From Lyophyllum atratum (Eukaryota; Basidiomycota; Agaricomycetes; Agaricales; Lyophyllaceae), in assembly GCA_014905825.1 (NCBI GenBank), contig JACGCN010000008.1, positions 310,001 to 374,000 of the forward strand: a DNA stretch of 64,000 bases. The letters are read 5' to 3'. A program made the translations under genes and the position numbers. Positions 44,816 through 54,905 of the stretch are shown here, piece by piece (the stretch's first letter is position 1; the number at the start of each line of letters is the position of its first letter). The notes beneath the pieces were generated by a model, which worked only from the letters and a program-made list of their open reading frames with translations, searched no databases and was not told where the DNA came from.

Positions 44816-44885
44816 TGTTACACGTGAGTTTGTTTGGGTCTCTTATACTCTTCTTTTTCAACCCTCTTCGTTGCGTACCTCCACT

Positions 44886-47800
44886 ATGCTGCTCTCAAGC
44901 ATGTTCAGAGTTCGGCTCTATGTATTGCTTTCTTGCTGTCTGTTTTTGATTCATTACGCTTCAGTCCCCCTGCCCGTATTGTGAGTGGAAGTTGTCTGTC
45001 TCACTAGCTCTTAACTAATGTGTTTCCGACTCTACAGACAATACGGACAATCTGGGACTACTGCTATCCGATCTGTTAACGGCGTTGGGCTGTGTGATCG
45101 CGTTGGGCGGTGCACTGGCTCCCTATCGAACATAGAGCACAGCTCTCAACTTATCTTAGAGCGATGCTCTACTAACAACTCGGAGCATTGCTCTTGGGAT
45201 ACTATCCTCCGTCCCGTCCCATCTCATGCCATACATTGCCTAAATATTGTATTGTCTGGACCTTACGGACCTCCTTGGTCTAATTTCCTGCGTACCCATG
45301 TTGGTTGGTCACATATTTTCTCGCAGGACAACTCACCATTGGTCCACCTTCCTCACCGCTTACTTGCACTGTTAGTGAATTCGCTCAAGGCATTATCCGC
45401 TCTCATGTCAGCTCGCTTACCGGCCCCTCTTCCACGTTGTTGTTACAATCTTCCTGGCTGCTGGACACGTCTGTTTTGTTTCACAACGATTTGCCCCCCT
45501 GCAACGCGTGTTAGACGCCTTTCGATCCAACTGTTGAGGCCCTTTTTGTTGAGCCATGATTTTCATATGGCTATGCGTCGTCAGCGTGTCCCTGTTCCCA
45601 ATCATGTTCTCGTACACATGTCTTGTGATGTTGACCTCGCTTTCCACATCTACAAGTGTGGTTACCTCATGCCTGCATATTGGCCAGACCTTGCAACTGC
45701 ATATTGTGTACGTACCACCATTCTCACGCTTGCATCGTTTCTGCAATATACTTCGTCTTCTACTGCTGCCCGTCACATATCCCGTTGTCCTGATGTCGTT
45801 GATATATCTGATCCGATAACCCCCGCCCCTAAAGGTCAGTGGGGCGGTGGTAGATCATTTTCATTTCCTCCTCATGAAATCATACCTTTTATTGATGCGG
45901 GGCCTGACAGTTTTGCCACCGGTACTGTCTTGAAATTTGTCGCTCACGCGTCTGATACAGGCCTGCTATGCTTTCCGGCAAGTAGTGGCTTCATACACGC
46001 CAGAGTCCCTCTCCGTGTGCTGGTTGAGCACATATCGTTGGAGAATGTACGTAAGATTGCTCGTAGTCATGGAATTGTACTGCCTAGCAAGTTCAACAGT
46101 TTGAGCTCCCTTGAAGTTTTCGATGGTCATAGCTGCACAAAGTGCAGTTTCATATATTCTGTATTTCATGCCGAACCCGGTAAGCTGCCCAAAAACGCAT
46201 CTCGTCGCGCAGCTGCCCGAGCTCTACGTTCTACCTTGAACATTAAAACCCCTTCTAACCGTTCAGAGGGTTCGAGTCTTGTTGATTCTGCAAAACATGG
46301 TCAGCCTTCCAAGCGACGTACAAAAGAAATCTCGAGACCGGATAAGGTTGTTGCCTCGGCTCCCATATTCCCTTCAACCTCCGCATGTTCTACCGTGGTT
46401 CTGGAGGACGAGTTGCCTGACCCGTACGACGGATGCGTATTCCCTCCCAATCCACTTAGTCCGGAGATAGCACGAGATGTGATTGACAATTTTTGCAGTG
46501 CTAGCAGCTCCGCCGCAATCAGTGAAGCTGGTTGTGCAGTGTGCGGCCTTCTACATCCACTGTCCACCATGCAGCCACTCGAAGGTCTTCAAGAACTCAC
46601 AGGCGTCCTTACAGTTCCTAACATGACACGGGCAGAAAGACTGACATCATCTGACCCTATCAAGGACCTTCCAGGTCCTGTGCTAGACTTATCTTGCACC
46701 CACGTCTGCTCAAGTTGTCATATAGCACTTGTCAAGGGTGTCGTTCCAGCTAACTCTCTGGCAAACGGGTTTTGGCTGGGCGACGTACGTGAGGTTTTGA
46801 AAGGACTGACATGGATTGAGAAGCTTCTTGTGGCTAAAGTACGGACATCTCTTTGTTATGCGCATGTATCCAGTTCTGGGTTAAATAAAATGAATGCTCA
46901 TCTGATCGCTTTTGAGTCACCTGTAACCAAGGTTTATGAGATGCTCCCTCCACCCCTCTCGGAAATGGACGAAGTTTTAGCCATATTGTTTACAGGACCT
47001 TGCCGGCCTACCGAAGACGATTTCAAGCAGACTCCTTTGTTGGCACGTCGATCCGCTGTCCAAAAGTCTTTGGAATGGTTGCTGCTCAACCACAAAGATT
47101 ATAAGGATGTTGAGATATCCCACAAGAACCTATCTGAGTATCCAGAGCATGAACCCCCTGTTTCTGTCGTTTACCACCCAAGTGTTAAGGAAGCAAGAAC
47201 TGTTGATCCCGCTGTTCATGACGTAGAAGGCGACAATGGGGTTATTGATGGCAGCTGCCCTTTTGTTGTACACGGTCTGACTGGTGAAAGTTTGGGTGCA
47301 AAGACCAAAGACGAGCTTAAGGGATTGGCATTGCAACACTGGCGCACTAACGGTGCTGTGCTGCGGGTGGGACATTCCACACTCCCTAAAAGCTGGTTCA
47401 AAAACGACCCGTCATTATATCCTCAGATGTTCCCTTGGCTGTTTCCATATGGGCTCGGTGGTCTAGGTGCATCTAAGGGTCGTATGTCAATACGTAAACA
47501 CAAGGGAAACCTGCTACTCTATCATGACAAGCGCTTCCAGATGGATACTGGCTATCCTTTCGCAGCTTTCAGTCACGAGCAGGTTAAAGCTGCTACCAGT
47601 GGTGGATTTCTTGCTGTTGAGCGAAAGAATTTCTCAGACATAGCTGATCGGCTTCTGACTGTAAATCAATCTGTTTTCAGTGATATAGCAACTCGCATGG
47701 CCAATGGGGAGGTCCTACTTCCCGATACCGAGGAGGAAAAAGCTTGCTTCAAAGTAATTGAAGACCTGGACGTCGTTTCTGATCGTATCGAAGGTTCAAC

Positions 47801-50449
47801 GGTTTCCAAGAAGCACATGAGAAATGAGATATGGTCTCTTGTTGTCAGTAAAGGTGCCCCGACTTGGTACATCACACTATCACCTGTTGACATTAAGCAC
47901 CCAATATGCCTTTATTTTGCGGACACGGCCACCGAGTTCAAGCCTGAGCTTCGGGTTACTTCAGATAAGGCTTATAGGCTTATTGCAACTAATCCGGTGG
48001 CCGGGGCAAGGTTCTTCCATTTCATGATTTCTGCGTTCATTAAGCATGTTCTAGGCGTAGGTTCTGACACACCTGGTCTATACGGGGACACTTCTGCTTA
48101 TTACGGGACAGTCGAGCAGCAAGGCCGTCTGACGCTCCATCTACATATTCTTATTTGGTTGATAAGGGCTCTGACACCTGAGGAAGCAAGATCTAAAATC
48201 ATGGACCCCGATTCTGACTTCCAGAAGGCTCTAGTTCAGTATTTGGAAGCAGCGTTTACGGGTGATTTTCTTACTGGTACAATTGACGTGGTAAGAGAGC
48301 ATGTTGCCAATATGGAGAACGCGCCTGAGTACATAGACCCAACTAGTACCCTTCCTGATCCCCCGCCTCCACCTTGTGCGACTAGCTGCTCTGCCTCTGA
48401 TAGGTGCTCTGAAGTTGCAGGGTGGTGGTCCAGGTTTAAGGTCGTGGTGGACGACATTATATTTCGTTCAAATATACATACCTGCTATTCCGTGTATAAG
48501 GCGGACGGGACCAAAAAGTTGAACAAGGAGAATAAGGGGTGCTTGGATAATCCCTGGAAGAGGTGTCGAGCCAGGTTTCCTAGAACATTATATAAACAAA
48601 CTGAGGTAGACCCTGCGACTGGTGCGCTCAACATGCGTAAGTCGGAACCTTGGATCAACACCTTCACCGCTGCTGTATCCTATCTGTTTCGTTGCAACAC
48701 TGACGTTGAGAGTATGCGTTCCGGAACTTCCGTCAAGGCAGTGCTTCTGTATGTGACCAAGTACATAACCAAGCCTGCGCTTAAAACCAGTACTGCGTTT
48801 AGCGCTGTCACCTCCATTTTCAAAAAAAACACAGACCTGATAGATGGTCCTCTCCCGCGCAATGAAAAGGCGAGGTCTTTGATGACAAAAATGGCAAATG
48901 TGCTGAGCGCAAAATCTGAAATGGGGTCGCCTATGATATGCATGTATCTCTTGGGAAACCCTGATCATTATACTGATCACACATTCGTAAATGTGCATTG
49001 GCCTAGTTACGTTAGAGAAGCTAAGCGTGCTTGGACTCCAGAAGAAAGCGCTAACGGGGAGTCGGAATCAGACAAGCTCACGCTCCTGAAGACTCGAGGG
49101 CGTGTAGTGGGTTTGACCCAGGTCTTTGATTACATACATCGTGGCCCGGAACTGAGTGGCATGTCTCTGTATGAGTAGTGTTTTAAAGTCGTGTCGGGTC
49201 CGGTCTTTTGACCGTTTTTTCAGCAACCGCAACCGCAACCGGTTGCTACACATTCCCAAATGTAGCAACCGCGACTGCAACCGGTTGCAACCGGTTGCAA
49301 CCGAGTTGCAACTGATTTAGATGAATTACGATGAATTAACGCGTATTTACATGTAAATTGCTTATTTATTACGCATTTTCGACTAGAAGCACTAAAGTTC
49401 ACCTCTGACCATTGCTACAGGCAGTTTTGCATATTTTTCACGGTGATTTGCACTCTTGGATCTCCTAAAATGGCCAAGAATTGACAAAGATATGACTAAA
49501 ACAGTGCATGGATGTCATTTTGGACCATGCCAATACTATTTTGATCATAACTTCTTCAGTTCTCAACCGTTTTTGATCATCCAGGAGTCAATTTCACGCG
49601 TTTTTGAAGGGCTATCTGCTGCCCGGAACCCCCGGGCCGCGACCGGTCGCAACCGGTTGCTAGCAGTCTTTGTACTTATTTCAAATCCTAGCAACTGCAA
49701 CCTGAAGTCGTAGCAACCGCGGTTGCAGTCCGGTCTTTTTGCGGTCTTTTGCGGTTGCTGCGACCCGACCTCCTAACACTATGTATGAGTGGGTATCAAG
49801 GTCTCAGCGCGTGAAGTTGAAGAAAGCCACAACTGCCATGTATAGCACCTCAAAAAGTAGCTCAGGGACCATTGTTGCTTTCCTCCCGCCCCATCCTCTT
49901 GCCGAGACACATGGTTCATACATACACCCCCCACATACTAACAGAGTGCCCAACTTCATAGGCGGTACGCTGCCTAGACGTGATCAAGGTGACCGCCAGT
50001 ATTATTGCTTAACTATGCTCACACTGTTCAGACCGTGGCGTGATGGTCAAGACCTAAAATCACCCAACGAGGATTGGGCCGACGCCTTTTCACTTCACTG
50101 CTTTACCAAAAGGCAGCTAGAAATCATGAAAAATATGAATATATGTTATGAATGTCTTGATGCGCGAGATGACTTCTACGCGCAGCTCAAAAGTGGTGCC
50201 ATCACCTTTCCCGGCAACGGTATATCAGCCTCCGACATCGACGATATGCAGCAGCAGGATCAGCTGGAGGCTGAAGAAGGTGATAAGGCCGTTGATTTTG
50301 GCATTCAAGATATTGGAGACCTTCCTGGAAAGAATGAGCTGAGGCGCAGGGCTGAACTTGCGAAAATGACTGCTGACATGGCCCGGTTGGGTTGGGATCA
50401 ACCGTTGATGGACCAAGATTTAGGTGTAGACACTGTGGTTCGCCACTGA
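44886..50449 (+). CDS. Helitron Rep region (HUH/Y2 nickase), interrupted by a MITE
   Basis: A possible short first exon 44886-44980 (hydrophobic, MLLSSMFRVRLYVLL) joins via a gtgagt..tctacag intron to 45038-49175. Landmarks: a cysteine-bearing region (AGCAVCGLLHP, CTHVCSSCHIAL) resembling DUF6570; LYPQMFPWLFPYGLGG (Helitron-like N-terminal domain); HUH motif HLH at 48138-48146 (RLTLHLHILIWL); and catalytic tyrosines YVTKYITK at 48749-48772. The TAG at 49176 is the first codon of the MITE. After the MITE the frame resumes (YEWVSRSQRVKLKK) with PNFIGGTLPRRD and LTLFRPWRDGQDLKSP. At about 50440 the frame fails: either a weak-donor intron (gttcgc..aaaag) or two small indels. Confidence 0.82.
49176..49781 (+). 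mobile_element. hAT MITE family 2 (606 bp), TSD tgtatgag
   Basis: Duplication tgtatgag at 49168-49175 and 49782-49789. Starts TAGTGTTTTAAAGTCG. It splits the Helitron Rep exactly between SLYE and WVSRS. Near-identical inverted copy at 51336-51941. Confidence 0.94.
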
Positions 50450-50612
50450 CATCTTCTCTTCCTGGGCACCATTGAAAGACTGTAATAACTGACCAAAAGA
50501 ATGCTATCATCAGGGAACGGCAAATAAAGATACCTGGCTCGTCTCTGGAGCCCTTTTCCAAACCCCAGTCCAATAAGCCAGGAGTAGTGGACATTATTAA
50601 CCGTGGGTTTCT

Positions 50613-50806
50613 TGTAACAGCTTAGGCGGGGATTGAACCCGCGACTAAGAAATTAGAACTAGCGGGGGTCGAACCCGCGACTCGTGTTACCACTACACCA
50701 TAGTCCTCTGTTACCACCTTGCCTTTTAGTCAGTATTTAACTCCAGCCATCGGGTTAAGGCATAACCCTGGGGTCATTACTAGGGAATGATAGCCGTTCC
50801 CTTACA
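50613..50806 (-). repeat. TRIM LTR (3') with tRNA-like A and B boxes
   Basis: On the minus strand it contains TGGTGTAGTGG (A box, 50690-50700), GGTTCGACCCC (B box, 50665-50675) and a second B box GGTTCAATCCCC (50628-50639). Each B box sits in a perfect GCGGG/CCCGC T-arm stem. The string gtaacag before the A box can pair with ctgttac at the LTR end, like an acceptor stem. Confidence 0.8.
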
Positions 50807-51008
50807 TACTCCCCCCAAGACCTGTTCCGGCAGGTCTTTAGGATCAAGGCATGCACCCCTATCAAGTACCTTATCCATTCTCGGTGGGATGCCTCCGGTA
50901 TTTCAGGACTTAGACCCCCTAGGGTAAAGGCCAGCTAAGTGGACAGAGGTCCCTGACATGTCACAAAGCCTTGGTCACGAAGTACAGTCCCACTGTAGTT
51001 CTACCAAA

Positions 51009-51202
51009 TGTAACAGCTTAGGCGGGGATTGAACCCGCGACTAAGAAATTAGAACTAGCGGGGGTCGAACCCGCGACTCGTGTTACCACTACACCATAGT
51101 CCTCTGTTACCACCTTGCCTTTTAGTCAGTATTTAACTCCAGCCATCGGGTTAAGGCATAACCCTGGGGTCATTACTAGGGAATGATAGCCGTTCCCTTA
51201 CA
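51009..51202 (-). repeat. TRIM LTR (5') with tRNA-like A and B boxes
   Basis: Appears identical to 50613-50806, including the A box and both B boxes. Confidence 0.8.
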
Positions 51203-51335
51203 TTTCTGGAGGCCAAATTTAAGAGTGAGAAATGGGAACCAGTGGTACTGAGTATTTCTGTCGACTTTGGCCTAAATGAAGAGCAATTAAGGGCTTTCAG
51301 AATAGTTGCTAATCATGCAGCTTCGTATCTACCAG

Positions 51336-51941
51336 TAGTGTTAGGAGGTCGGGTCGCAGCAACCGCAAAAGACCGCAAAAAGACCGGACTGCAACCGCGG
51401 TTGCTACGACTTCAGGTTGCAGTTGCTAGGATTTGAAATAAGTACAAAGACTGCTAGCAACCGGTTGCGACCGGTCGCGGCCCGGGGGTTCCGGGCAGCA
51501 GATAGCCCTTCAAAAACGCGTGAAATTGACTCCTGGATGATCAAAAACGGTTGAGAACTGAAGAAGTTATGATCAAAATAGTATTGGCATGGTCCAAAAT
51601 GACATCCATGCACTGTTTTAGTCATATCTTTGTCAATTCTTGGCCATTTTAGGAGATCCAAGAGTGCAAATCACCGTGAAAAATATGCAAAACTGCCTGT
51701 AGCAATGGTCAGAGGTGAACTTTAGTGCTTCTAGTCGAAAATGCGTAATAAATAAGCAATTTACATGTAAATACGCGTTAATTCATCGTAATTCATCTAA
51801 ATCAGTTGCAACTCGGTTGCAACCGGTTGCAACCGGTTGCAGTCGCGGTTGCTACATTTGGGAATGTGTAGCAACCGGTTGCGGTTGCGGTTGCTGAAAA
51901 AACGGTCAAAAGACCGGACCCGACACGACTTTAAAACACTA
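51336..51941 (-). mobile_element. hAT MITE family 2 (606 bp), TSD tctaccag
   Basis: Duplication tctaccag at 51328-51335 and 51942-51949. Inverted relative to 49176-49781 and nearly identical to it, inserted 1.5 kb away in the same Helitron gene. Removing it joins ANHAASYLP to EQLKMYMGG in frame. Confidence 0.94.
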
Positions 51942-54689
51942 TCTACCAGAGCAGCTTAAGATGTATATGGGAGGAATGGGGGGCACAGGAAAAACCCAAG
52001 TGTTAAAAGCTCTCGTGAAGTACTTTGAGGCTAGGTGCGAGTCACACAGGCTAGTGGTTGTTGCACCCACAGGCACTGCTGCTTCTCTATTGGGTGGGTC
52101 CACGTACCACTCAATGTTTGGTATCAACGACATGGGCTCAGTATCTAAGAACCAAATGGCAAATGTAAAGAGTCGACTTCTTGGAGTTGAGTATGTATTT
52201 TTTGATGAGGTATCCATGCTATCTTGCCGGGACATGTATCGGGTGTCTGCACGTTTGGCTAATATCACCGGAAATATGCACGTACCGTTTGGAGGAATGA
52301 ATATGGTCTTTGCGGGGGATTTTGCTCAGCTTCCACCTGTACAGGGACACGAACATGCTGCATTGTACAGTCGTACCGTGGGTACAAGGACCACAGATCT
52401 GAAGGATCAGGAGGCGGCCATTGGTAAAGCTGTGTGCAGCAAAATATGAGGCAACGTAGTCAGTCACGGGAGGATGAATCACTTCGAACCTGTCTTATTA
52501 ATATGCGATACCGCGCATGCACAGCTCAGGATCTGAAGTTTTTGGACAGCAGAACAACAAGCAGTAATCCCGAAAGACCATGCATATCAGATGAACGTTT
52601 TCGCAACGTGTCCATAATAACTGCTCATAATATAGAAAAGGACGCAATAAACATACTAGGAGGTGCGAGGTTTGCTCGTGAAAGTTGTCAGGAACTAGTC
52701 AATTTCTATAGTGAGGACACACTTGCACCTAAGAAGGACGAAAATGATCAGCCCAAGGCAGCTGACAGGGCTCCCCATACACGACAAAGAAAACCCCTTC
52801 CAAGGCAGCAGCAGGAGGCTCTGTGGGTCCAACCTCCTTCATCTACCTCCAACTACATAGCAGGGACATTGTCTTTGTGTTTAGGTCTTCCAGTCATCAT
52901 AAAAAACAACGCTGCGACTGAATTATGCATGACCAATGGACAAGAGGGTTTCGTGTATGGGTGGAAAGCCTGTGTCGGATCTATGGGTCAGCCAATGCTA
53001 GAGACTTTGTTTGTTATGCTGAACCGTCCACCTCAAAACGTTCAGATTGAAGGCCTTCCTCTAAATGTCGTTCCAGTAGTCCGGACCAGTGTATCTTTAT
53101 CTTGTCGTCTCCCCAACGATGATTCTATCAATGTCAACCGGTCTCAAGTGGAAGTCCTTGTAAACTATGCCATAACTGATTATGCCAGCCAAGGAAAGAC
53201 TCGCCCCAATAACCCGGTTGATCTGAGGAAGTGTAAATCACATCAAGCATATTACACGGCCTTGTCACGAAGCTCAACAGCGGCTGGGACTCTTCTGTTA
53301 TGTGGATATGATGCATCCAAAATAACAGGCAAGGCGAGCGGTGCACTGAGGCAGGAGTTTCGTGACCTTGAGCTTCTTGATGAAGTGACTAGACTGAGAT
53401 ATTCTGGAAACCTCCCAGTTGGCTTTTATGATGCACCTAGAAGATCTGACCTGTTGACATCCTTCAGAAAATGCCAGAAGCATGATTATCTGCCCCCTCA
53501 CCTGCATCCCGCTCTTATATGGAATAAGTCTGACCCTTATGAGGAGTGTTCATTGCCAGACATACCTTGGCAAGAGGTCAGCAGGTCTAACCCAATATGT
53601 ATTGCACCTCCAAAAAACACCTTCGTGCCGGCAAAAGGAGCCAAATCTGCAATCATACCCGTCCACACCTCTATGAAGCGAAAGGCAATGGATGAAGCAG
53701 ACACAGATGAACCTGCAAGTAAACGTAGGCGCATGACTGTTGGTTCGACTAGTATGAATGGGAATCAGCGCTTGGAGCCTCTGGGTACGGTGTGGGACTC
53801 TAATAGCTGTGCTTATGATAGCATCATAGTCCTATTGTTTAACTTGTGGTCTAGTGATCGTCAGCTTTGGTCGGTCAATTTACGCCAGACGAGCGCCAGA
53901 CTCACAAGACCACTTACTCAAAAGTTTGAAGCCGTTGATGCTGACAACCACGAGTCCTTAGAAGCTGTCAGGGATTGGCTACGCATCAAGCTTAATGCAA
54001 AGGACTCTACCATATTTCCAACAGGTGGTTACACCAGCATTCATGCTATTGTGGACGAGCTATTAAGATGTAGGAATCCAATTGTTTCCTCTTACCAGCT
54101 ATGCAGCAGCGGCCACAGAGTCAACAAACGACCTTCAAAACTAAATTCGGCTCACATTGTGCTGTTGTCGTGTGAGCATGAGTCTATTGGAGAATGTATC
54201 AGTGTTAATAACTTTCACACACCAACAGAATCCCTGTGCCAGACATGCAACACACACCTGGACAGATCATATCGCTTCGTTCAGACACCACCATTGATCG
54301 CCTTTGACATCTCAAATATCCACCCGTCCATTGACAGGGCTCTGACGGTAACTGTTCCAGGTAGCTCCCGTACGCGGTATATATTGAGAGGGGTGGTATA
54401 CTATGGTGAGCATCACTTTACATGTAGGTACGTGGACGACTGTGGTTCGGTGTGGTTTCATGACGGCCTTGCCACAGGAAGACACATGATCCGTGAGCCG
54501 GATCTGTCCAGTTTTGACTTGGCAACTTGTGGTTCGAGAGAAGCAAGCCTGGCAGTTTATGTCAAGGAAGATGCGGCGATTGCGTAGTTTGGGCTCTGCG
54601 CAAATATATGATTACATAATTCTTGGTATGTACTGACCGCCAGATCTAGATCTCGGTCACGCCATGCTCGCAATGGCCCATACTCGCAC

Positions 54690-54905
54690 GTCTGAATATG
54701 TCCAAGTCCATCTTACGCCCTGGCGGTTTTTCCGTATCATACCTCTACCGCCAATCCACACCAACATGACTGGATGGTGGATTGGCAATACGTCTGTACA
54801 GAATGCCCATAGTCCCATACCATGCATCACACAGAAGATCCCTGTTCGAATCAGGGTCCGGTCAATGCATAGTTCCAAAAACTAGTTTTTGCTGCTGAAT
54901 GACAG
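54690..54905 (+). repeat. tRNA-like dispersed repeat (SINE-like), copy 2
   Basis: Matches 415-628 over its whole length at roughly 85-90 percent by eye. The core is gactgga..tccggtc with T arm CCCTG-TTCGAAT-CAGGG. The D-stem pairing is degraded (GTGG/ATAC), so it is a relic. Confidence 0.6.

Larger units (their letters stand above)
50613..51202 (-). mobile_element. TRIM (miniature LTR retrotransposon), 590 bp, TSD tttct
   Basis: 194-bp terminal direct repeats (50613-50806 and 51009-51202), by eye identical, run tg..ca. The duplication tttct is at 50608-50612 and 51203-51207. The 202-bp middle has no ORF. A C-rich tract beside the left LTR (tactccccccaag) and tttggtagaac read on the minus strand beside the right LTR fit a polypurine tract and a primer-binding site, so the element reads on the minus strand. 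Each LTR holds tRNA-like Pol III boxes. It interrupts the Helitron helicase region. Confidence 0.88.
44886..54587 (+). mobile_element. Decayed autonomous Helitron (coding extent only)
   Basis: It encodes a Helitron-type Rep with HUH and double-tyrosine motifs and a Pif1-like helicase in one line, interrupted by MITEs at 49176 and 51336 and a TRIM at 50613. I could not place the 5' TC end or the 3' CTRR end with its hairpin, so the limits given are those of coding sequence. A palindromic string (gaccgccagatctagatct then cggtc, 54638-54660) lies just downstream but is not followed by CTRR. Confidence 0.75.
50497..54587 (+). pseudogene. Helitron Pif1-like helicase with C-terminal USP-like cysteine peptidase domain
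   Basis: Reading through two insertions (TRIM 50613-51202, MITE 51336-51941), the frame gives IIRERQIKIPGSSLEPF, LNEEQLRAFRIVANHA, Walker A GGMGGTGKTQ, PTGTAASLLGG, and Walker B FFDEVSML. At about 52437 (GKAV to QQNMRQRS) roughly ten residues are missing with a frame change, so the helicase is broken. The frame continues open (52434-54587) through ALSRSSTAAGTLLL, a basic linker (SMKRKAMDE, SKRRRMTVG), then a domain with DSNSCAYDSI (Cys), CQTCNTH, GEHHFTCRYV (His) and SVWFHDG (Asp), the order seen in ubiquitin-specific peptidases. The stop is at 54587. Confidence 0.82.

Noticed and set aside
44886..44980. Signal peptide making Rep a secreted protein
   Set aside because: The short hydrophobic exon is possible by splice phase but inconsistent with a nuclear replicase. 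It may be 5' UTR, with the true start further downstream.
50430..50500. A confident intron call in the Helitron gene
   Set aside because: The donor gttcgc is weak and the acceptor context poor. Two small indels explain the frame change equally well, so it is left open.
50600..51210. Two true tRNA genes or a CRISPR-like array
   Set aside because: The repeat has TG..CA ends, 5-bp TSD, and a polypurine/primer layout, so it is a TRIM. Box spacing and the double T arm do not give a normal tRNA, and the genome is eukaryotic.
54638..54660. Palindrome after the helicase as the Helitron 3' hairpin
   Set aside because: No CTRR terminus follows at the usual distance and no second copy is available for comparison.
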